Shown piece after piece: positions 49,270-60,600 of a stretch of DNA of 64,000 nucleotides. The position numbers were made by a program, and so were the translations under genes. The stretch is from the NCBI GenBank assembly GCA_900239685.1, contig OENT01000039.1, forward strand, positions 1 through 64,000, given 5' to 3'. The notes beneath the pieces are model-generated. The model searched no databases and was not told the DNA's origin. It saw only the letters and a program-made list of their open reading frames with translations. The stretch comes from Rotaria macrura (taxonomy: Eukaryota > Rotifera > Eurotatoria > Philodinida > Philodinidae). Position 1 is the first letter of the stretch. Each line of letters begins with the position of its first letter.

Positions 49270-49422
49270 TATCAATATTTTTTATGAACAGATAAAAAGA
49301 ATTACACAAGCGAAGAGAAAACAAAACTTAATCTTCTGATCATTGCAGTTTTAATCGGGACCTATGACAGATCTAGAATGAAGACATATGTCAATTATGA
49401 ACAGGATTGCTTATGAATAAAC

Positions 49423-50718
49423 CTACTCGATCAAAGTTTGATCTAAACCCTCGCCAATCATTTTATGTCGAACAGCATCACGTGGTACACGCTGAAAAAT
49501 AGAAAACATCGTATTTATATTTGTTAGAAAATAATATATGTTTCACTCATAGGAGTTTTGATTCCGTTCAAAAGTTTTACTGAAATGCATCTGAATAAAT
49601 TTTCTAAAAACTCAAAATATTGAATGTGAAATCAGTATAATATATAGTCATGAGCAGACTGTTTTGATTCTATTGGATTTAGTATGAAATAAAAAGTGCG
49701 ATGTATCATACTAGAAAAATAGATAAACGATGAAAAGATCATTGATGTCATGATTTAAAGAAAATGAAGAACTCTAAATGTTCATTCATATTAATATGAG
49801 CTTCTAATGAATTTGATTAGTCATCGATATTTCATTGAATGAGGAAACCAGTACAACTAAAAAAATGTATGCAATAGTTTACGAATCCAACTGAACAGTA
49901 ATCTAATTCTTCTCGGAATGAAAATTACTGATTAGGAGGCTACAACAAGCATTTGATCTAACGACGTACATTGTCAGTAACTTATTTTTAATTCAAGTCC
50001 TAATCACTAGGGGATTTCGTTCAAATGCGGATTGCAGAAAGTTTGAATCGGGTCTGAAACTCTGATATTCATGAAATTTTATCATACCACCGATAGCATT
50101 TTTCGATATTTTTCTGTTCGAGGATCTGTGACTGGCTCTGGTTCAGGAGGAGGTGGTGGTGGTGGTGGTGGTGGTGGTGGTGGTGGCGGTGGAGGTGGAC
50201 CTCCCGTCGGTGGCAATGGAGGGGGTGGTGGTGGTGGTCCTCCAGTCTGTAGTGGTGGAGCAGTTGGTGGAACTGCATTCATTGCTGATACGTTCGTTTG
50301 CTGTTGGGCCGGTGCTGATGTTGTTGGATTTATAACATCAGCAAGATCCAGCGGTTGATAGCCTGGAGTTGAGCGAAGCTGAACATAACATCAATATAAA
50401 CGATGAAAACATATTTAGAGCATGCTATTCTTTCTTTTACTTTGGAATCAAGTATTGCAAAATCAGCCTCGATACGTTGTAAATTAGTTTCAAGCTTTTG
50501 AAATTTATTTTCAACTTGAGCACTGAATGTATTGAAAAAATGAACTGTGTTGATTAAGAATTGATTGATATGTTCAGTTTGACGTCGCTGATTAATAGCA
50601 TCGAGCTATGGTATAAACAACAGAACTTAGATAGAAACTATGATTCGAATTGTTTTACTTTCGTATAATCAAGTGCTGTGTTGACTAAAATTTGATCATC
50701 CCCATCATCGGGTTCCAT
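49423..50718 (-). CDS. WASHC3: WASH complex subunit 3 (CCDC53)
   Basis: Four exons: 50718-50659, 50605-50441, 50378-50088, 49491-49423; 194 aa, the same length as the human protein. Residues ~21-75 form the conserved coiled coil (HINQFLINTVHFFNTFSAQV, LQRIEADFAILDSK). A proline-rich middle carries a run of about 18 Pro. The C-terminus has DPRTEKYRKML and VPRDAVRHKMIGEGLD, matching the end of CCDC53. WASHC3 belongs to the pentameric WASH complex, which activates Arp2/3 on endosomes to form actin patches for retromer sorting. The first ATG follows an AG acceptor, so a 5' UTR intron is possible. An alternative 3' end exists: a GTAGGT donor at 49426 and an acceptor before 49372 would replace the stop with SVIGPD and end at 49351. 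Confidence 0.88.
50140..50240 (+). repeat. (GGT)n trinucleotide tract inside WASHC3
   Basis: GGT/GGC/GGA triplets on plus, encoding a polyproline run in WASHC3 on minus. Such tracts vary in length by slippage. The plus-strand glycine-rich frame is a shadow. Confidence 0.7.
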
Positions 50719-50896
50719 CTAAAAATTATCAATATCAAATGAAGATATCAAAACATTGAAAGAACAAAAAACAATGAAATATTATTAAACACGTATAGAA
50801 GAAAATAGTCTACTTAGAGTAGGAAGTATATAGAAACCTGTGACAAAACCAGAAACTAAAAATAAAGTATAAAGGAACGATACAAAAATTTTTATT

Positions 50897-52739
50897 TTAT
50901 TTAGCATAACTTTGCATACCAAATAGAAGAACATTTTTATTCGATATGAATGAGTAAATATTATGAAATATAGAAGTTTGAGATGTTTTCATAATGTTTA
51001 AACGTTGAATTAGTTCTTGTTCTTGATCGTGTAATTTAATAATATCATTTTTCAGATTTTCTGCAATTTGAAGTAATTGTTCTAATTCAATTTGTTGTTG
51101 TAACATTATCCCATGAACCAAATTATCTTGTTGTTCTTGATAATATTGATCAACAATGTTTTCTGCCGCATGTTGCTAAAATAATAAGTCACAACGTTTA
51201 TAAATGATAAAAAAACAACAAGATCAGAATGATTATAAACATAGGATATTTTCATTTCATATTCATAGTTAATGTTGAAAGAATTCTATCATATTTTAAT
51301 TTGTAAAAGTCATAGTTCAGAATTGAATCAAATGACACACTAAAAGTGATTTGAAGCATGCAATCATGTATTATATAAAGATCGATCCGTTATTTATATC
51401 ACTCAATAGAAATCGACAACAGTTTTCGAAAAATTCTCGACCAATCGTTTCCCATACATGAGCAATAGAAAGAGAAACTGCTAATAGCTGAACATGTTCC
51501 ATATGACAATAAATGGATCGATTTTAATGGAACAGACATATCATTTAGTTTAATATGTGTTATATTGATGATAGTGCGGATGGACATGCACCATAGGAAA
51601 AATGTAATTTGATTTTATCTCTTGATTCTTACATATTTTCCTAGTTTTTCAGTTGTGTGAAATAAAGACATATCAAGTTAGATATCTTTTAGTTAGTATC
51701 GAACAATATTTTTTCTAAACAACATATCAAATATTATCAAAAGATCGAAATATTGATTGAATGATATTCGTAAATTCCAGAACGTAAGAACTACTGAGTA
51801 ATGGGAAACGTACCAATCTAAAATAAAGACCATATGACATTTTTTCCATAAATATTGATGGCTTTAATTCGATTTGAAACCAAAACGGAATAGACGCCAT
51901 AGAGATCATAATTTATCTTCTAGTTATTCGAAGAGATTAACTCGTGTTTGGAGACTAAATCAATGCGATATTGGACTATGTTATCTCAGAATTAGACAAA
52001 GGCAAAGTATCTTTAGTTTTTGTTTCACGCTTGTGTGAAAAACTTGTTAATGCAAGAAAAGACATTCAAAGCGATACAATTTAGATGCTGTGATTGATTT
52101 ACATCAAATCGAAAATTTTTAGTTGTTGATGTGTAAGGACGGAAAAGGAGATGAAATCAAATTACATGAAGTTAGAGTGAATATGAAGTCATTGTGACAA
52201 GATTCGAACTACAGATAGTTAACATCAACTTACTAGTTGCCAATTTACGGCCAAAATTCACTACTGAAGAAAGATTCCGATGGCTTTGTTTTAGAGTAAT
52301 TACATTTATTTACCGTCCTAATTACATTTTAGTAGTGTATGTAATTCTTCATTACATAAAATCATGTAATGATATAACCTTTTACAGGTTGACTTTATCA
52401 TAAAAATTCATTCCAGATTATCACACGTAGAATAATAGAATGCTTGTAACATTCATCCGAATTTTTGGAAAGAATGTCTTAGAATTCATAATCTTAAAAA
52501 GAAAATGATTTGCATTTTATGATGGCATATAGAAATGAACCTTAAATAGTTGTTAAAATGAGATTTGAGCTTTTTGATTGATGTAAATTTACAAATACAA
52601 AAATTTAGTTGTTATAAGTCATTCGACGTAATTACTATGAGATTTAAAATTTTCAATATCATTTTCTTCATTAATTGTTTTTATTGATTACTATTTCTGT
52701 TGTTTACTATTGACGTACCTGTTTTGTCGGACGACACAT
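50897..52739 (-). CDS. small coiled-coil protein gene with an apparent 1-bp frameshift
   Basis: A candidate first exon at 52739-52719 (MCRPTKQ, then GTACGT donor) joins in phase 0 to an exon starting at 51176 (QHAAENIVDQYYQEQQDN). The coding sense then continues in the next frame as VHGIMLQQQIELEQLLQIAE, then LKNDIIKLHDQEQELIQRLN, to a stop at 50897. The slip coincides with a TTTT run at 51120-51123. Removing one T would give an uninterrupted helical, coiled-coil protein of about 100 aa. The intron would be 1.54 kb. If there is no frameshift, the readable product is 91 aa from ATG 51172, with an odd N-terminus. It resembles small subunits of tethering or BLOC-type complexes in composition only. 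The family is not recognised. Confidence 0.45.
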
Positions 52740-53166
52740 ATTGACCGAAGAGCAGCTACTGATATTTGCTATTGGTCGTAAAAAAAATCTAGAAGTATAA
52801 TATTTGCTCATGTTCTTTGTCATTTTAATGATAACAAAATCTTCATTTGTTGTTAGAAATCATTTCAAAGTAAATAAAATGTTGCGTAGTTTTTCTTTTT
52901 TCTTATTAACTTTCCACTTATACTTAAACTTTCTCTGTATTTCTCATAATGAAAACTTATTAATACATTAGTTTCCGGAATAAATGTAAAAGCATACATC
53001 TTATATTTACTTTGGTAATTCAAAAAAAAAGAAGAAAATAGAACACCGGCACCAGAGAATAAAAAGACTTCATAGGAAAAAAAGAATATGAAGAAAAGTT
53101 TTTAGATTCAAAATATTTGTTCATACGTATAATGCATTTGTCTTGTTTTACAACAGTCAAGCTTGT
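52740..53166. other. spacer downstream of importin alpha
   Basis: AT-rich, with no gene. It contains the 3' flank of importin alpha and the 5' flank of the small coiled-coil gene. Confidence 0.3.
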
Positions 53167-56100
53167 TCAGAATTGAAACGAACCCGATTGATTGTCAGGA
53201 TTTGTTGACCTATTCATGGGTGATGTAAGATTGTTTGTCGTAACTCCAATTTCAAAAGAAGATGATTGTGTTCTCTTTAAGTTGAGAAAAAAAACAATTG
53301 TATTCGTAAGTATAACATGGTTCTATGGACTAGACTTACTTGAGAAAAATGTTCGTCCTCATCCGCATCGAAATAGGTTTCAAAAAGATGACAAGCTTTA
53401 CGATTGATTTCCATATCATCATGACTTTGCAAACATTCAATTTTACTACAGCCATCACATTCTTCGATCATCGTTGTATATGAATTTTGTCCATTTCTTT
53501 GTTTACCTTCAAGTTCACCTATCTGGAGAATTCTATCAAGACCATTTAGAGCTACTAGAATTATTCTAGTATCAACACTATCTAATGATTCACATAATGG
53601 TGAAATAGCTCCTTGCTCAATCATATATCTAGATAAGATACAGATTGTATCGAAGCATATTTTCATACAAACATATGTGAAAAACTCTTACTTGATTTGT
53701 TGTGGTGAACCACCTGATACTGCATTTGTGATAGCCCAAGCTGCTTCTTTTCTTGTTTTATAATCGCCGTGTTTCAGAATATGAATCAACGGTACGAATA
53801 AATTTGCATCAATAACAGCCTTAAAGAAAGTTTTAGATGTATTGATGGAAATATACACGTTAGCATATTGCCATTTTCAATGAAATTTACTACTACATTT
53901 TTCAAAGCTAAAAACACGATGAATACACATTGTTACACCCACTGGAATATTGTGTGTCATATAATAATCTCAAACTTGGATAGGACTAGATAGATGTGCC
54001 TGTCTCGTTGAATAGCGTCATAAAACTATGTCAGAGTTGTATTGATTTTGATGGATAAAATTGTTTCTCACGAAATTTCCTCAAGTTCAACAAAAGTTTA
54101 GCTACCTATTATGAAATTCAGGTAATTTCAAGAAATAGATCATCCTACAGATCCAGGTTAATGTTAGATCATGTTTTTACTGATATTATGGGTGTGCCAA
54201 GATGAAAAGGGCATTAATCTACGATAAGGTGAGTGACCATCGTCTAGCATTAAATTCTAATTGATTCCAAATTTTTAAAATAAAAACAATCGGATGCTAG
54301 CAAGATCATGCAGTTCCTCGTCAGATAAAACTAGGACTAAAAGTTACTGTTTTCTTCTCTTAAAATATCATGCAATATTAATTGAAAGAGAAAATATTCG
54401 ATGCAATTTTTTCTCTTGAGAAAGCGACTCGAACAAAACTTACTTGAATTTGTCTATTATCACCAGCAGTTATATTCGATAATATCCAGCATACTTCTTT
54501 TTTGATTGATTCGTGTGAACTTTGAAGTAATATCAAAAGATTCTGTAGAAGATCAGCATTAAGAATAGCCTATTAAAAACGAAAGTATACAAATCAATCT
54601 GCTCTGATCAGTAAATAGTTATAAGCACCTGTGTTTGATGATCATTACCAGAAACAATATTACCTATGGCACGTAATACAGACGATTGAACATTTAAAGC
54701 TGGATGTCTGATAATGAAAAAAATGACAACATAATATGTCTCTACAGTTCTCTGTTTCTATCAAACAAATGCATACGCTAGAAGATCAACAAGTCGTCTA
54801 GTATCAACAACATTAATAACAGCTTGAATTCTCTCATTTGGTCCGTCTAATAGATATGAAATAGCCGACGAAGTATCAGTCAATACAACAGCATCATAAT
54901 TATACAGATGTCGATTGAGTACGGTCAATGCTGGGGTAATCTAAACAAGATAATTTGCATATTAAATCTTGATAAATCTCGTTTCTTTTACTTTTTCAAA
55001 ATCAACGGGTGGATTTTTACCACGACATAAATTCGATAAGCACCATACTGCATTACGAATCGTGATTAATCGTATATCGGAAACAGCAATACTTGCAAAA
55101 CATAGATTAATATACAAAAACACTAATGTTGAAATACTTACTTCAACAATGGCGCGAGAACACCTTCACTGAGAACATAATCACGACAAGCAGCACTATC
55201 TCCAGCAATATTACCAAGAGCCCAAACTGCCTGAAAAATAATTGAGTTCAATGAAAATGATTATCAATAATATGAATAAGATCTACTTGTTCTTGAACAT
55301 CTTCATTCGTACTGTTTAATAATTGAACAAAAATTGGTACTGCACCAGCATCGATGACATATTTAGTTTGATTTGAATTACCAGATACTATATTTGTTAA
55401 AACCCATGCTGCTTCAAACTTTAGTAAACATGAAAATAACCATATATCATTTAAATTAAAACAAAAAAAAACAGTATACTTGAATTTGAAAATCAGGAAA
55501 ACGCAGTAGTTCAACAAAACGAGGAACTATACCAGCCGCTATAACTGTATCAATCGGTGGATTCGGTTCTGAATTAAAGAATCATATAAATCATGTTGAA
55601 TCAATGGAAAAATCAGTCGAACCTTTAGAAAGTAATTTTCGAAAACGAATCGTTGCTTCGAGAATCTCTTGCGTATCATCACTGCTCAATGTAGCAATCA
55701 TGTGATTTGTGATGACCTGAGAAGAGCATGGAACAGTGCTTAGATAATTACTCACATGAAATCTTTGTCTTCGAGTGTATCTCCTTGAAAAGGATCTATC
55801 AAGAGTGATGAGATCAGTATAAGCATTACATATTTCAATGGGGATATATTCAACTAGTAGCAAGATTTTGTTCAAACTATTACACGAAAAATTGGCTTCA
55901 ATGCATGTTTAATAGTCATTCTAACAGACGTAAGGTTCTGTTTCGATCATTAGATGAAACTATGATTTATAGACAGTCAAATAATAGGTTCATTATCTTT
56001 TTGACATGTAAAACAACATCATAAAAGAGAGGAAACGATTCTAAGCTTATAAAAATTAAGGCTTGTGAAAACAACTTGAAGTACCATAGAAAATGATCCA

Positions 56101-56669
56101 GATAAGAAATTTGACCCAAAAAATATTTGACCTGGTCCGATTTCGTATGCTGAAAATGTCTGATGTTGACCTCTCAGTTCTTTTTCTTCAATATCATATG
56201 GTAAGGAAATTATTCACTTGCAACATAAAGATGATCCACTATGTTTTTGTTCTCACCATATCATGTTATGTAAACTCAAGTTATTTTCTCTTATCATAGA
56301 TAAGACTGTGAGTGTCTGACTAACGTGAAACTCTCAAACTGATTTTAGAAGATGTTTGCTCAATTTGAACATATAATTGCATAATTATTCTTACTGATTC
56401 TATTGGTTCTGTGGATCCAATTGTGAAGTCAGTGTAGGCAAATGGTGTGGGCATTTGTGGCTCATTTAAACCTTCTAAATTTCGTCGTTTTGAACGCTAA
56501 AATCCGAAAGATAAGATTTCATATGGAAAATTTCGAGAAATATTTGTCCTACCTGTTCTTCTTGTTTCTTTTTTCTTAACTCAAGAGATAGATCTTCACG
56601 TTGTCGACGTAATGTTTCGCTATCACGTCCCAAATTTTTATAATTTTGCTTCCGCAGATCGAGTGACAT
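53167..56669 (-). CDS. KPNA: importin subunit alpha (karyopherin alpha)
   Basis: Thirteen exons: 56669-56553, 56496-56395, 55716-55623, 55568-55480, 55418-55287, 55230-55142, 55091-54992, 54940-54777, 54707-54629, 54569-54444, 53819-53692, 53628-53340, 53274-53167; phases agree, 538 aa. The N-terminal importin-beta-binding domain is basic ([24 protein letters not shown]). Armadillo repeats follow with the W-x-x-x-N groove motif: [59 protein letters not shown]; one repeat has [12 protein letters not shown] instead of the Trp. These Trp/Asn residues bind nuclear localisation signals. The protein links NLS cargo to importin beta for passage through nuclear pores. The end GSFQF resembles animal alpha importins. 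The donor after exon 3 (GTTCGA) is weak but phase-consistent. Introns 2 and 10 are about 0.62-0.68 kb. Confidence 0.93.
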
Positions 56670-56799
56670 TTTTCTTTTACAAATCGAATAATTTAATACT
56701 TATATCAATCTGAAATTTATATACCAGAATACAAGCAATCGCTTTACATATTTTCAAGTACAAAAAGAAAAACATCGAATCTAATACGATATACATATA

Positions 56800-57480
56800 T
56801 CAAACTTTTAATCCTTTAGCTCGTTGTTGTTCAATGGAAAGATACTTAGCTGGTGCTATCCATGTGGATTCACCGGTCGTATCATTCCAGAAGAATGATT
56901 CTTGCGTTTCAGTTTTCGATTCATACCAAGTACCCTCTGGATTAGTGTTAGTTATTGTTGTTTCTATTGTAGCTGCTGTTGACTCTTCGTCTTCGTCTTC
57001 TTGATCATCATCATCATCTTGTCGTTGTTTGGTTTCAGTTTCCTGAGTAGAATCTGTTGGTGTAGCAATTAGTTCAAAAACTGGTTTCGGTGTTGGAGTT
57101 TTAATAACAAATTTCGGCTTTTTACATTGAACTTGTACAGGTTGATTGATCGGGCGTTTCAGTTTTGACGGGAGATTCGCATCAGAAACAGTCGGACTAT
57201 TACCTTGACCGTAACCTGCTGCACCATGGGAATTAGATGCCATATCACGACGAAATGATTCATTAGCTGCGCGCTCCATTTGTCCGAGTGTTTTATTCAG
57301 TTGCTTGTCTTGTTGTTCTTTCTCGATACTTGCTTTACGTAATTGATCGAGTTTTGCTTTCACCATACTCTTATGATGATTACCACTTTCATGTAAATCA
57401 ATACTAATTTTATTTCCAGCGAGCCAACATTTACAAAATGTACAAAAATGTCGTTCACCTGATTTCCAATAGTCAGTCAT
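56800..57480 (-). CDS. WBP4: WBP4/FBP21-like spliceosomal protein (zinc finger + WW)
   Basis: A single exon. The chosen start is MTDYWKSGERHF at 57480 because it matches the start of WBP4 (ADYWKS); an in-frame ATG at 57531 would add 17 hydrophobic residues. 226 aa. Residues ~10-35 are a U1-type C2H2 zinc finger (FCTFCKCWLAGN, LHESGNHH), followed by a Lys/Glu-rich helix. Near the C-terminus WYESKTETQESFFWNDTTGE then STW forms one WW domain. Human WBP4 has two WW domains and ~376 aa, so this is a shorter form. WBP4 sits in the early spliceosome and binds proline-rich splicing factors. An acidic stretch (DDDDDQEDEDEES) precedes the WW domain. Confidence 0.8.
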   Translation of the reverse strand: MTDYWKSGERHFCTFCKCWLAGNKISIDLHESGNHHKSMVKAKLDQLRKASIEKEQQDKQLNKTLGQMERAANESFRRDMASNSHGAAGYGQGNSPTVSDANLPSKLKRPINQPVQVQCKKPKFVIKTPTPKPVFELIATPTDSTQETETKQRQDDDDDQEDEDEESTAATIETTITNTNPEGTWYESKTETQESFFWNDTTGESTWIAPAKYLSIEQQRAKGLKV

Positions 57481-57550
57481 ATTTGAAACAAGCAAAAATG
57501 TAGAGTAAATGTGTATATTGAGCAAAGACAATGGTATGAATGACGTAAAA

Positions 57551-57655
57551 ACGACGAAAAACGAGTAAATATGAAATATATTAACGACGAAAAACGAGTA
57601 AATATGAAATATATTAACGACGAAAAACGAGTAAATATGAAATATATTAACGACG
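57551..57655 (+). repeat. 33-bp tandem repeat, three perfect copies
   Basis: Units at 57551-57583, 57584-57616 and 57617-57649, each starting ACGACGAAAAACGAG, plus six bases of a fourth. The copies are identical, which suggests a recent expansion. It begins 71 bases upstream of the WBP4 start, in its promoter or 5' UTR. Confidence 0.9.
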
Positions 57656-60600
57656 ATTTCGATCCCAAACCAGATAGGCAGTATTACAGAGATTGCTTCA
57701 TTTAGTTTTCCTTTTTTTCGATTGGATTGTAGACGACCATCCGTAGAGAGGATTTGAGGAATATCAATGAATCGATTAATGAGTAACCTTTTAATTTAAT
57801 TGGAATGAGTTATTAGAAAAAAATATTAGACGAGGTAAAATGGTGCACGTCTGTAGAAGAAAAATTATCATCAGAATGATTTTTTTTTCTTATTTTTCGA
57901 AGTAATTACTGTCACCGATAAAACAATTGGTGAAAACCCATACGTATTATAGATGTCGTACTTTACTGATTTTGCTGGCATTCATAACTTTCATATTTGT
58001 TCATTTCATATAGAGTATTTTCATTTGTTTTCTTTTTCTAACAAGTTCTTTAAATCTTATCACTTGCAAAAACAGTATAACGAAACTTAACTACTTGTAA
58101 AAACAAGGCGTCGGGAAACTAAAGATTGAAAGGCCATAAATTCCAGAGACGGAAAACGAATCGAATTCAGATTTTGAAAAAGTAGAAAGTAGATCGGATC
58201 GAATAGAGCCAAATATGGAAATAAACCGAATTGAGTCGAGATTTTTCCATTCTTTTCGATCTCTGGTCAGTTCGATTCTTTCTTCATCTATAACATTAAG
58301 TTTTAACTTTAACAGGCTTCTTTGCACAAATGAGTGGACACTGAATGGGAAAATGTTAGTATGACTAAGAATTCGAAATTCTCTTGGTTAATATTAATAG
58401 TTCTTAGTGAAGTTAGTTTTTCTATTCTTAGTCTTATCTATTTAGATGAACACGAAATGAGTATACATATGGGAAAAACTGTGTGTCAACCGATTACATA
58501 TGTGATTGAGTATTACGATTGCATATCGTCGTGATATCTTATGATGCATCCTGATGAGACACGAAGCGAAACAGAGATCGTTTAGAAGGATCTTAAGTGC
58601 CTGCATTTCACCCTGGTCTTGAGATTCCCGTGACTTTGTTTTGTTTTTTTATAATAGCATTCATTCTGATTATGAGCTGCACAAAATAAGAAACTTATTT
58701 AACTTCCCTGGTTATAAAAACTTTATCAGATCTACCTGCTATAAAATTATTACCGTATGAAAATTTTATTCAAAAATTTCCTCTACTTGTCACGAATACA
58801 TGCTTACGATACAAATGTTTAAGCGCTGAAATATTTTTTAAAATAATGCTAAAAATAGCAGAGCGAAGAAATCAGAAATATTATCTGGTAAAAATTAGAA
58901 GTTTCTTTCATTTCGAATTATGTAAATTGTATGTCATCTCGATAATGTTCTGTGTTGTATAGATTTTGAACATCCTCCATTATCACGTTTTACATCATGT
59001 AAATCATGCATGCATGCGAACAATGCGATAACCTAAAATATTGTTCGCACTCAAAAAAGTGTGATCATGTATGATTTTTACTTCTTACAACAGTAGGAGA
59101 TTAATTCATGAATAAAGATAGCAGTAAGTAAATGAGGATCAAAACAATAGGTAATTCTATGGAGTTCTATTAGAAAAGAACCTTAACCATTGCGTACGCT
59201 GAAGCTTGAACGAGACAATCTTTAATTTAAAGGACTAGAAAACTGATCGCTTAACTTATGGAATCTTCTAGGAAAAAGGTAAAGTCTAGCTTCTTTTTCA
59301 TTCCCAATGATTCATATAGTTATTTCCAGCCATCGTTGTTAAGTGATTTCATCAGAGACTTTTCTGTAACGTAAAGAAGTACAATACTTGGAAACAAGCT
59401 TAACACACTGTTATATTTCATGTAATGAATGTTATAACGACAGATTGACGTCGCGTTTCAACATTTGAAGATCGAATTAAAAGCTATGTCATTCATGATC
59501 CTACTTTTCTGTGAACATCTAAATTTTCTAGCATCAGATCCTTTCATGATGTTTTGATGAAGAAAATCGTATATTTTTATGATTATACATTAGATATAGT
59601 CAGTTTCTTTAAATTCTTTTTTTATTGACTAATTATAGTGAAATGATTGATGAAAGTCGTTCGAATGAAAGCGAGATAGAATTTTGAATTTGAAGGAATT
59701 ATAATCGCGTAATTTATTTAGTATCAAAACTGTTGAGAATCCTCAACAAAAGACAGTAACTGAGAAAAGGAGAAAAATAGACGAATAGCAATTATATAGC
59801 AAGAAGACGAATAGCAAATATAATTAATCGTTGAAATTTTAATTTTTAAAGATCGCACTGAAATATTATCATCCAGGTATATGTGAAATTTTGAGTAGTT
59901 AGATGGAATTTTACTCGGACTTCATTCACTATTTGAATGCCTCTGTAAGATATTATTATAACTACGATCCCATTGAACTTTACCTTGCACGTATCAAAAA
60001 ACAATAATTTTACTGTTTAAAAAATTCTCAAAACTCAACGGACTATTTGGCAGAAAATTTCATGAACTTCTTGTAACTGTTTATTTTTATGATGTTTCAA
60101 TCCCCAAGTATTACAAGATCGATTCAGTCCTCGATTGAAAATTGATGGTTGTGTCGCTTAGGAGTCTATCCATCTCTCGTTATGATTCTTTCGATCAACT
60201 GGAAATGTTTCTTTTTTCCTATGTTCATATTCTAACCATATTTAATCAAGTGGCGAATCTCTAAAATCAGAAGCAGTCGAAAACGCACTCTGATATATGA
60301 TCTCAATGAAACTTTCTAATCAAAATTGAATCAAGAATCTTACAGAAAATGTAATCTAAATCAAACTGCACCGCTACTCCTAGTATTCACAATGATATTT
60401 TTTCAAACGATTTTGATAATGATTTCAATGGCACATGATCACAGTATATTTCTTGCTCTTCTTCGATTCTGAAAATGTCGATTCACACGAGAGTTCTCAA
60501 TGAGTCGTACCAAGCCCAAGTCAATTCAAAATATGGATGAGCACTCCATGTATCAAAGCGGGTCAAATTTGAGAAAAATAGAAAAGGAAATTGCAATATT

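Noticed and set aside
50069-50358. Glycine-rich and His/Val-rich open frames on both strands
   Set aside because: They are shadows of the GGT/CCN tract that encodes the proline run of WASHC3; splice sites and homology fix the minus-strand proline frame.
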